Source: Jeotgalicoccus coquinae (GTDB lineage: Bacteria; Bacillota; Bacilli; Staphylococcales; Salinicoccaceae). From it: a stretch of DNA of 64,000 nucleotides. Each line of letters starts with the position of its first letter. Within the stretch, counting starts at the first letter, position 1. Positions 1 through 7,499 of this stretch are shown one piece after another. A program made the translations under genes and the position numbers. The stretch covers positions 62,001 to 126,000 of the forward strand of contig NZ_JACHFF010000002.1 in NCBI RefSeq assembly GCF_014207425.1, given 5' to 3'. The notes below the pieces were generated by a model. That model was given only the letters and a program-made list of their open reading frames with translations. It made no database searches and had not been told where the DNA came from.

Positions 1-2
1 CA

Positions 3-1424
3 GAACGTATTATCCAGCATGCAAAAAAACTTAAGATGATTGCCCGTGCAGGTGTCGGTGTCGATAATATCAATATCGAGGCCGCAACAAAACACGGTGT
101 TATCGTCGTCAACGCACCGGAAGGAAATACTATTTCGGCGACAGAGCATACGATGGCGATGATGCTGACAATGGCACGCGACATTCCGGAAGCATATAAA
201 GAACTGACAGCCGGAGAATGGAACCGCGGCGCTCATAAAGGTGTTGAGCTTTACGGAAAAACTCTCGGTATTATCGGAGCAGGAAAAATCGGCTTCGGTG
301 TTGCACGCCGCGCCAAGAGCTTCGGCATGAAGATTGTCGCATTCGATCCTTACTTATCGGACGAAAAGGCCCGCGACAATGAAATCGTTAAAATGGAAGT
401 GGATGAAGTCGCAGCAGCAGCAGATTTCATTACTGTACATACACCGCTTACTCCACAGACGAAAGGTATCGTCGGTGCTGATTTCTTTAAGAAATGTAAA
501 AAAGAAGGCGTCTATCTGATCAACGTTGCACGCGGCGGTATTATCGATGAAGATGACTTACTCGAAGCACTGGATGCAGGAATCGTTAAAGGTGCAGCAC
601 TCGACGTGTTCGTTACAGAGCCGCCGGAAAACACTGCTCTCCTGACACACCGCCGCACTGTTGTGACACCTCATCTTGGTGCATCTACAGCAGAAGCACA
701 GGAAAAAGTTGCTGTCAGTGTAGCGAAAGAAATTATCGAGTACTTCGAAGATAACAAAATTACTCATGCGGTCAACGCACCGCGTGTCAGCGATTCTGTT
801 GCCGAAGAGTTAAAACCGTATATGTCTATCGTGGAACATTTGGGACAGTTCGGTATTCAGCTTCTTCAAAATCCCCCGCAGGAAGTTAAGATTAAATACC
901 ACGGCGATATCGCAGTTGACGATACGAGCATCTTAACGCGGACGTTTGTTACCAATATGCTGAAACCGCACTTTGGTGACGAAGTAAATATTATCAATGC
1001 TCTTTACTATTTAAATGAACGCGATGTCACTTATAAAGTTGAGAAGAAAGCAAAAGCTGACGGCTATACGAACTATCTCGAAGTCGAACTGATCAACGAA
1101 AACGAGCACGTTACACTCGGCGCATCCACGATTCCGGGATACGGCGAACGTCTCGTTAAAATCAATGAGTATCCAATCGACTTCAGACCTGAAGAAAATA
1201 TACTCATTATCGAGCATACTGACCGTCCGGGCATCATCGGAGAACTTGGTGCACTGCTTGGCGAAGATTCAGTGAACATTGCTTCCATGCAGCTCGCGCG
1301 CCTGTCTAAAGAGGGCGATGCAATGGTTCTCTTCACATTAGACAACCAGGTTGATGAATCAACACACGAGAAAATTAAAGACGTAATGAACATCCATAAA
1401 GTTCATACGATTACTCTTGGATAA
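3..1424 (+). CDS. serA: D-3-phosphoglycerate dehydrogenase, 5' truncated
   Basis: First step of serine synthesis: NAD-dependent oxidation of 3-phosphoglycerate to 3-phosphohydroxypyruvate in the cytosol. The frame is open from base 3 (ERIIQHAKKLKMIARAG), so the first internal ATG at 36 is not the start; the gene begins before the window and about 55-60 residues are missing. Visible are the Rossmann motif GIIGAGKIGFG, the catalytic Arg in VARGGIIDE, Glu in FVTEPPE and His in PHLGAST. They are followed by the allosteric-substrate-binding domain and a C-terminal ACT domain (HTDRPGIIGELGALLG). This is the long ASB-ACT form of SerA. A terminator follows at once, so serA ends its transcript. Family assignment is very secure. 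Confidence 0.96.
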   Translation, partial: ERIIQHAKKLKMIARAGVGVDNINIEAATKHGVIVVNAPEGNTISATEHTMAMMLTMARDIPEAYKELTAGEWNRGAHKGVELYGKTLGIIGAGKIGFGVARRAKSFGMKIVAFDPYLSDEKARDNEIVKMEVDEVAAAADFITVHTPLTPQTKGIVGADFFKKCKKEGVYLINVARGGIIDEDDLLEALDAGIVKGAALDVFVTEPPENTALLTHRRTVVTPHLGASTAEAQEKVAVSVAKEIIEYFEDNKITHAVNAPRVSDSVAEELKPYMSIVEHLGQFGIQLLQNPPQEVKIKYHGDIAVDDTSILTRTFVTNMLKPHFGDEVNIINALYYLNERDVTYKVEKKAKADGYTNYLEVELINENEHVTLGASTIPGYGERLVKINEYPIDFRPEENILIIEHTDRPGIIGELGALLGEDSVNIASMQLARLSKEGDAMVLFTLDNQVDESTHEKIKDVMNIHKVHTITLG

Positions 1425-1430
1425 AAATAA

Positions 1431-1478
1431 AGAACCCGTATACGGGCTCCTCGGGCGAGGAGTCAGTGTACGGGTTCT
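1431..1478. terminator. Bidirectional terminator between serA and HAD gene
   Basis: A 13-bp stem (1431-1443 with 1466-1478) encloses a second short hairpin (CTCCT/AGGAG). The genes on both sides converge on it. Confidence 0.75.
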
Positions 1479-1497
1479 ATTTGTGTATATTAAAATT

Positions 1498-2610
1498 CTA
1501 TTTAATAAGCTGCTCTACAAGTTCCGGCACTCCGAGCACATCTTTCAGCATCTGTTCTCCCGGCACATCCAGTTCCTCAAACGTACTGATAATGTCATCA
1601 CCCGTCAGTCCCGTCAGCGTCGCAATAAATGTCGCTCCGATTTTATCCGCACAGTAAAAGTCTGCTACGGAATCCCCGACGATAAAAATCTGTTCACTGC
1701 TTTCGTTTCTGCCGTTTACCGCTGCATCAAACAGTGCATCATTTTGCACATACAGGCTCCATAAATAACTGAACGGGTGAGGTTTTGTCAGCGCATGCCG
1801 GGCATTGCTGCGGCCTTCAGCATCCATAACCTCAGTCGCTGTTGAAATACGCCGTTCATCGAACTCCTCAAGCAGTCCGTCTTCTTCAAACGGCAGGAGG
1901 GTTTCCTGTCTCGGTCTGCCCGTCGCTACACCTATCGTATATCCTTTATCTTTCAGACTGTTAAGCATCTCTTTAATTGCCGATGTTTCAACAATCCATT
2001 CCTCATCGTAAATAAATCCTGTTTTCCCGAGTTCTTCTGCCGCTCTGCCAGTATCAGCTTCAACAAGTTCACTGCCTAAATACCATTCCTGATATTTATA
2101 GTGACCCTGTTCCCAAATCGGCCCGTACATTCTGAAGACATTAGGATCTTTCAGATTTTGAAGTGTTCCTGCGTGTTCGATTAATGCACTGTAGATTTCG
2201 TCTTTAGTGAAACTTTCCCGGGAAATAAATTCAAGCACCGCTTCCGGGTTTACTGTTACTTCACCAAGCATATCCCCTACTTCATTCAGGTTCGTCACAT
2301 CCACATCAGCCAGGTTTAATTTCTCCTGCTTCAGTATGTCTATGTACAATATCGCGAACGTGATAAACAGCATATCCCAGTTGGAATTCAAACCTGCTTC
2401 TTTAAAACGTTTAAGTACGCGGTCATCAGCAAAAATTGTGCTGCGGATTCTACTGATTTCTTCATTTGTATAATCCGTTCTGAACTTGCGCCCATCCAGA
2501 TTTAAATAACGCGGACTGTACAGTAATTCCTCTACTGTCAGTGCAGATACATCAAAACATCTCTCTTCACTTAAGAACACACCGTCAACATCAAACAGAA
2601 TCGTTGTCAT
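1498..2610 (-). CDS. HAD superfamily hydrolase
   Basis: A cytosolic HAD-fold phosphatase-like protein of 370 residues; substrate unknown. The N-terminal ILFDVDGVF carries motif I (nucleophile Asp and general-acid Asp). The middle VATGRPRQE resembles the motif II region, and IVGDSVADFYCADK gives the motif III/IV acidic residues. A long helical insert of about 150 residues between motifs I and II forms a large cap. An upstream in-frame start at 2652 is possible, but the ATG at 2610 is preferred: GGAG sits about 8 nt before it and motif I follows directly. It converges on serA through a shared terminator. Embedded at 2213-2226 is a near-perfect Noc-type palindrome (see findings). Confidence 0.85.
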   Translation of the reverse strand: MTTILFDVDGVFLSEERCFDVSALTVEELLYSPRYLNLDGRKFRTDYTNEEISRIRSTIFADDRVLKRFKEAGLNSNWDMLFITFAILYIDILKQEKLNLADVDVTNLNEVGDMLGEVTVNPEAVLEFISRESFTKDEIYSALIEHAGTLQNLKDPNVFRMYGPIWEQGHYKYQEWYLGSELVEADTGRAAEELGKTGFIYDEEWIVETSAIKEMLNSLKDKGYTIGVATGRPRQETLLPFEEDGLLEEFDERRISTATEVMDAEGRSNARHALTKPHPFSYLWSLYVQNDALFDAAVNGRNESSEQIFIVGDSVADFYCADKIGATFIATLTGLTGDDIISTFEELDVPGEQMLKDVLGVPELVEQLIK

Positions 2611-2734
2611 GAGAACACTCCAGTAAATTTTTATATATTGCCAGTTTCTCACACCGTTTTCATCTTGTCGAGTATTTATACAAATTTTCAGGCAACTTGA
2701 ACTTTTTCGCCATAAATGAATAATGTGTTTTAAA

Positions 2735-2763
2735 TTGCGGTAATTTGTAATATGATAAATAAT
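2735..2763 (+). promoter_or_regulatory. Candidate sigma-A promoter of nptA
   Basis: TTGCGG (2735-2740), a 17-bp spacer, then AATAAT (2758-2763). The inverted repeat AATAGATT-GTA-AATCTATT (2761-2779) overlaps the -10 and the expected start site, as a repressor operator would. Confidence 0.45.
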
Positions 2764-2838
2764 AGATTGTAAATCTATTGCTTAGTTGATTAAGGAAAAG
2801 TAAAGTTTGTAAATTAAATATTATATGGAGGACTCTTT

Positions 2839-4506
2839 ATGTCTCTTAGTCCAATGGAAGTTATCTTCATGTTCGTCGGAGGACTTGGTATCTTCCTGTA
2901 CGGTATTAAACAGATGGGTGACGGCCTGCAGGCAGCTGCCGGCGACCGTTTACGGGATATTTTAAACCGTATGACATCCAACCCTGTCAGAGGTGTTATT
3001 GCCGGTATTCTAGTTACAGTTTTAATCCAGAGCAGCTCGGGCGCTACTGCAATTACTATCGGTTTAGTAAGTGCAGGTTTCCTGTCACTCAGACAGGCAA
3101 TCGGTGTTATTTTAGGTGCCAACATCGGTACTACGGTTACAGCATTTATAATTGGTCTGGACATCGGTGCGTATTCTCTGCCGATTCTCGCTGTAGGTTC
3201 ATTTATGCTGTTCTTCTTCAAAGCCAACCAGATTGTTAACGTTGGTAGAGTTCTTTTCGGATTCGGGGCGTTATTTTACGGTCTCGAATTAATGGGTGAC
3301 GGTGTAGGACCGCTTGCCGATTTAGAGTATTTCCAAAATATGATGCTCGTAATGAGTGATAATTCATTCCTTGGACTCGCCGTCGGTATTATCCTGACAG
3401 TTATTGTGCAAAGTTCGAGTGCGACTATCGCTATACTTCAGAATTTCTATGCCAACGGCATGGTTGATCTGCAGGCAGCATTACCGATTCTGCTCGGCGA
3501 CAATATCGGTACAACGATTACTGCGGTATTAGCAGCGCTTGCCGGTTCAATTGCCGCTAAACGTGCAGCACTGGTGCACGTTACATTTAACATCATTGGT
3601 GCAACAATATTTATGATACTAATGCCTTTATTCATAGTATATGTCGGCTACCTTGAAGAAGCTCTCAGTCTGAATAAACCGATGACTATCGCTTTCGCAC
3701 ACGGTTCTTATAACATCATTAACACACTGATTCATCTGCCGTTCGTCGGCGCGCTTGCATGGCTGGTTGTTAAAATTGTCCCCGGCCGTGATTTCTCTGA
3801 AGATTTCACGCCGAAACATTTAGACCCGCTCTTATTAAAACAGTCACCTTCAATTGCAATTCAGGGTGCACAGAACGAAGTTAAAAACCTTGGCGAACTT
3901 GTTCTGAGTACATTACAAGATGCACGTCAGTACAGCGATAAGCAGGATGCCAAACTCTTCAAGCAGATCGAAGATAAAGTGAATGTTTCTGCTACGCTTC
4001 AGGATGCCATCCGCGCATATCTGCTCGATGCATCGAAACATGAAATTTCACAAGATGACACTGAACGTGTCAGCACGCTGCTTGAAGTATCCCGTATACT
4101 TCTTAAAGTAAGCTCACAGGCTAAAAACCTTGCTGATCAGTATCACCACAAGTACGAAAACAACATTCAATTGTCAGACGAAGCTAAAGAAGGTCTGGAA
4201 GATCTGTACAGACACGTCTACGAATCGTTCACGATGTCACTTGAGACACTTGATGTTTATAATCCTCAAGCGCTTGATCAGGTTATCCGACTCAGCCAGA
4301 AATCTCACAGAATTGAAAACAAACTCCGTAAAGAACACATTAAGCGTCTTTCAAGAGGCGAATGTTCAACGGACGGCGGTTCACTTTATGTTGAACTGAT
4401 CAGTAATCTGGAACGTATCGGCTATAACGCACGAAACATTACAGAGACAAACTTAAATAATGCATCATCAGATGACTTCAGTGATGAATTCACTGTTTAC
4501 GACTGA
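2839..4506 (+). CDS. nptA: Na+/phosphate cotransporter with PhoU-like C-terminus
   Basis: A 555-residue inner-membrane carrier of the Na/Pi cotransporter (PNaS) family, importing phosphate with Na+. Two inverted-repeat halves each carry the diagnostic QSSS motif (residues 64-67 and 191-194). GANIGTT and GDNIGTT follow in each half. About eight or nine membrane segments fill residues 1-310; residues 340-545 form a soluble helical PhoU-like domain. Length and architecture match staphylococcal NptA. The ATG at 2839 has GGAGGA 6 nt upstream. It is monocistronic, with its own promoter and a strong terminator. An inverted repeat across the promoter suggests a dedicated regulator. Confidence 0.9.
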   Translation: MSLSPMEVIFMFVGGLGIFLYGIKQMGDGLQAAAGDRLRDILNRMTSNPVRGVIAGILVTVLIQSSSGATAITIGLVSAGFLSLRQAIGVILGANIGTTVTAFIIGLDIGAYSLPILAVGSFMLFFFKANQIVNVGRVLFGFGALFYGLELMGDGVGPLADLEYFQNMMLVMSDNSFLGLAVGIILTVIVQSSSATIAILQNFYANGMVDLQAALPILLGDNIGTTITAVLAALAGSIAAKRAALVHVTFNIIGATIFMILMPLFIVYVGYLEEALSLNKPMTIAFAHGSYNIINTLIHLPFVGALAWLVVKIVPGRDFSEDFTPKHLDPLLLKQSPSIAIQGAQNEVKNLGELVLSTLQDARQYSDKQDAKLFKQIEDKVNVSATLQDAIRAYLLDASKHEISQDDTERVSTLLEVSRILLKVSSQAKNLADQYHHKYENNIQLSDEAKEGLEDLYRHVYESFTMSLETLDVYNPQALDQVIRLSQKSHRIENKLRKEHIKRLSRGECSTDGGSLYVELISNLERIGYNARNITETNLNNASSDDFSDEFTVYD

Positions 4507-4513
4507 TAATATA

Positions 4514-4547
4514 AAAAGCTCCGGGAAATTATTCCCGGAGCTTTTTT
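4514..4547. terminator. Terminator after nptA, shared with glnA
   Basis: Stem GCTCCGGGAA / TTCCCGGAGC with A- and T-runs on either side, so it works for both converging genes. Confidence 0.9.
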
Positions 4548-4550
4548 GTA

Positions 4551-5888
4551 TTAATATTTATCCATGTAGTGATTAAGTTCCCACTCAGAAACAGCTGCGC
4601 GGTAGTCTTCCCACTCCAGCATTTTGTGTTCGTAAAATGCTTTGAAAATGTGGCTGCCAAGCGCTTCTTTTGAAAGTTCACTGTCACGCAGTACTTTTAA
4701 GGCGTTATACAATGTCGACGGCAGGTCTTCCACGCCGTGTGCAATACGCTCTTCTCTCGTCAGTTCATACAGGTTTAAATCGATTGATTCCTGCAGCTCA
4801 AGCTTGTTTTTAATGCCATCCAGCCCGGCTTTTAAAATGACTGCCAGTGCCAGATACGGATTCGCTGATGGATCGACAGAACGAACTTCCACACGTGTTG
4901 ATAATCCGCGTGAAGAAGGGATTCTCATCAATGGCGAGCGGTTCTTTTTACTCCAGGCGATGTAACTTGGTGCTTCGTAACCCGGCACCAGACGCTTATA
5001 CGAGTTCACCAGCGGATTCGTTACCGCAGTAAAGCCGCGGACGTGTTTTAGTACACCTGCCATAAAGTATTTCATATCCTCACTTAAGCCATCTTCTGCA
5101 GACTCATCAAAGAATGCATTTTCTTTTCCTTTAAAGAGCGATACGTTAAAGTGCATGCCGTTGCCGTTAATGCCAAACAGCGGTTTCGGCATAAATGTTG
5201 CATGCAGATTATGTTTTCTTGCAACTGTTTTCACGATGAGTTTAAATGTCTGAATGCTGTCGCATGCAGTGACTGCATCTGCATATTTAAAATCAATTTC
5301 ATGCTGTCCTTCAGCCACTTCGTGGTGTGATGCTTCAATATCAAAACCCATGTCTTCAAGTTCAATAACAATTTCCCGTCGGCAGTTTTCGCCTGTATCA
5401 GTCGGCGCCAAATCAAAATATCCGCCCTGGTCATTTAAGACAGTAGTCGGTTTGCCCCGCTCATCCAGTTTGAACAGAAAGAATTCGGGCTCCGGTCCAA
5501 GATTGAAAGAAGTATAGCCCATCTCTTCCATTTCTTTCAGAACATTTTTCAGGTTCGTTCTGGGGTCTCCTTCAAATGGTGTACCGTCAATTTTGTAAAC
5601 GTCGCAAATCAGACGTGCCACTTTGTCGCCGCGTGATGTTGACCATGGAAAGACTGTCCACGTGTTTAAATCCGGAACAAGATACATATCCGATTCTTCA
5701 ATGCGCGTAAATCCTTCAATTGAAGAACCGTCAAACATCATTTGTCCGTCGAGCGCTTTATCAAGCTGACTGAAAGGGACTTCCACATTTTTAATCGTGC
5801 CGAGAATATCCGAAAACTGCAGACGGATAAACCTTACGTTCTGTTCCTGTGCAATACTGATAATTTTTTCTCTGGTTAAACTTTCCAT
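4551..5888 (-). CDS. glnA: Glutamine synthetase, type I-alpha
   Basis: ATP-dependent condensation of glutamate and ammonia; dodecameric cytosolic enzyme, 445 residues, the usual length for the Firmicutes I-alpha class. DGSSIEGF (from Asp53) is the catalytic loop. Arg62 (in GFTRIEESD) is the residue linked to glutamine feedback inhibition in Bacillus subtilis. [12 protein letters not shown] holds the ATP/metal-binding region and NRSPLMRIP the glutamate flap. In Bacillus and Staphylococcus glnA normally follows glnR in one operon, but no glnR lies beside this gene. Upstream is a 15-bp CodY-box-like sequence at 5978-5992, and at 5937-5954 an imperfect element resembling a GlnR/TnrA site with the wrong spacing. 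Confidence 0.97.
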   Translation of the reverse strand: MESLTREKIISIAQEQNVRFIRLQFSDILGTIKNVEVPFSQLDKALDGQMMFDGSSIEGFTRIEESDMYLVPDLNTWTVFPWSTSRGDKVARLICDVYKIDGTPFEGDPRTNLKNVLKEMEEMGYTSFNLGPEPEFFLFKLDERGKPTTVLNDQGGYFDLAPTDTGENCRREIVIELEDMGFDIEASHHEVAEGQHEIDFKYADAVTACDSIQTFKLIVKTVARKHNLHATFMPKPLFGINGNGMHFNVSLFKGKENAFFDESAEDGLSEDMKYFMAGVLKHVRGFTAVTNPLVNSYKRLVPGYEAPSYIAWSKKNRSPLMRIPSSRGLSTRVEVRSVDPSANPYLALAVILKAGLDGIKNKLELQESIDLNLYELTREERIAHGVEDLPSTLYNALKVLRDSELSKEALGSHIFKAFYEHKMLEWEDYRAAVSEWELNHYMDKY

Positions 5889-5977
5889 GACCCACGCCCT
5901 TAATCTTTATTTATAATACTGATGCTGAAAAACTCATGTAAGAATATTACCACACGCATATTTCACACGCAATCGGG

Positions 5978-5992
5978 AATTTTCTTAAAATT
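5978..5992. promoter_or_regulatory. CodY-box-like site upstream of glnA
   Basis: AATTTTCTTAAAATT differs at one position from the established CodY consensus AATTTTCWGAAAATT. It lies about 90 bp before the glnA start and next to the terminator of the preceding transporter gene. Binding is inferred from sequence only; no codY gene is in the window. Confidence 0.45.
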
Positions 5993-6031
5993 AAAAAAGG
6001 TGGAGATCCGCTACTTGGATCTCCACCTTTT
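5993..6031 (-). terminator. Terminator of NSS transporter gene
   Basis: 15-bp stem AAAAGGTGGAGATCC with its complement, followed on the minus strand by a T-run. It sits 6 nt after the stop codon. Confidence 0.9.
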
Positions 6032-6036
6032 AAAGC

Positions 6037-7383
6037 TTAAAAGACACTAATGATATTCATAATAAAGACGAACAGAATAATTGCCGGCAGAATAAATCTG
6101 AGCATAAATATCCACGCTTTAAATATCATAAATGAACTGGTGTTTTTCTCAACATTAAGCTGCTCCATCGTAATACGCTTATCTAAAATATAGCCGACAA
6201 AAATAGATGAGAACAATGCACCGGCAGGAAGGAGTATGTTCGATACGAGGAAGTCCACGTTATCGAATATCGTTCCCGCGAAGAATTGAACGTCGTTCAG
6301 TACACCTTCTGATAATGCGGAAGGAATACCGATTGCAAAAATAATAATTGCATAAATGTAAGTTGTTTTTTTACGTTTCGACTGATTTCCTTTAACCGTG
6401 TTGGCAACGTTAATTTCAATCATAGAGAATGCGGATGTCAGCGTTGCAAATAAGAATGCAAGCAGGAACATCAGATAGAACACAATTCCAAACGGTATGG
6501 CGTTAAAAATTTCAGGCAGGACGATAAATACAAGTCCCGGTCCTTCAACACTCTGCATGCCGAATGAAGCAATTGCCGGGAAAATCGCAAGTCCGACCAT
6601 GACAGAAACTGCGATGTTCATCAGTACAATATACGCAGCTGATCTCGGCAGATTCTGATCCGGTTTTAAGTATGATGCGTAAGTCATCATCTGCGTAATA
6701 CCGACACTCAGCGCAAAGAACGACTGTCCGAGGGCGAACATTATTCCGTTTGCACTGAGCTCGCTGAAATCAGGTGTCAGGAAGTACTTAACCCCTTCAA
6801 ATGAATTCGGCAGTGACAGTGAGCGGATAATAATGAATAAGAACAAAATGAACAGCATCGGCATCATAATCTTAGATGCACGTTCCAGTCCTTTTTGAAT
6901 CCCCTGGGCAACGACAAATGCCGTGATAAATATAAATACACCCTGGGCAGCAATAACGTATACAGGGTTTGTAATAATATCCCCGAGCATTGTCGTATAA
7001 TCATTCACTGTATAAAGATTAAACAGATCCATAAGGGCAATCAGCAGATAAATTAATATCCATCCCCCGATTACACTGTAAAATGACAGGAGCAGCATTG
7101 TTCCGAAGTGTCCAATCCAGCCGAATAGTCTTAAGCTTTTCTTACCGCTTAAGAATTCAAAACCGTCGATTGGATTTCGTCCGGATGCACGTCCAATTAC
7201 AAACTCACTGATTAAAAGCGGCAAACCTATAAGAATAGTAAATAATAGGAAAACGAATAGAAAAGCTCCGCCGCCGTGTTCAGCAGTCATGTAAGGAAAG
7301 CGCCATACTGCTCCGAGGCCTATAGCAGAACCTGCTGCAGCCAGGATAAAACCTAATTTGGAATTCCAGTTATTTTCGGACAA
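6037..7383 (-). CDS. Sodium-dependent NSS-family transporter
   Basis: Neurotransmitter:sodium symporter family (LeuT/MhsT/TnaT type), probably importing an amino acid with Na+. The N-terminus WNSKLGFILAAAGSAIGLGAVWRFPYM is the conserved TM1 with the unwound Na+/substrate-binding stretch. About eleven or twelve hydrophobic segments follow in 448 residues. The start is taken as TTG at 7383, because GAGGT lies 5 nt upstream; the TTG at 7401 would place that Shine-Dalgarno inside the gene. Substrate cannot be told from sequence. Single gene with its own terminator. Confidence 0.92.
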   Translation of the reverse strand: MSENNWNSKLGFILAAAGSAIGLGAVWRFPYMTAEHGGGAFLFVFLLFTILIGLPLLISEFVIGRASGRNPIDGFEFLSGKKSLRLFGWIGHFGTMLLLSFYSVIGGWILIYLLIALMDLFNLYTVNDYTTMLGDIITNPVYVIAAQGVFIFITAFVVAQGIQKGLERASKIMMPMLFILFLFIIIRSLSLPNSFEGVKYFLTPDFSELSANGIMFALGQSFFALSVGITQMMTYASYLKPDQNLPRSAAYIVLMNIAVSVMVGLAIFPAIASFGMQSVEGPGLVFIVLPEIFNAIPFGIVFYLMFLLAFLFATLTSAFSMIEINVANTVKGNQSKRKKTTYIYAIIIFAIGIPSALSEGVLNDVQFFAGTIFDNVDFLVSNILLPAGALFSSIFVGYILDKRITMEQLNVEKNTSSFMIFKAWIFMLRFILPAIILFVFIMNIISVF

Positions 7384-7446
7384 AGTATTACCTCTTTTCA
7401 ATCATCAATGTTGGTAGTTTACCACACTAAAGCGGATTTTTATACA

Positions 7447-7480
7447 CAAAAAACCGGAAGAGCGGACTCTGCCGGTTTTT
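7447..7480 (-). terminator. Terminator of formate-dehydrogenase-like gene
   Basis: On the minus strand AAAACCGG-(C)AGAG pairs with CTCT-CCGGTTTT, followed by a T-run, just past the stop at 7500. Confidence 0.8.
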
Positions 7481-7499
7481 CATTATAATATTCTGATTC

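Noticed and set aside
2814-3227. 137-codon minus-strand ORF over nptA
   Set aside because: Antisense shadow of a gene with strong family motifs.
5937-5954. GlnR/TnrA-like site TGTAA...CACA before glnA
   Set aside because: The half-site spacing is off by one from TGTNA-N7-TNACA and the second half is degenerate.
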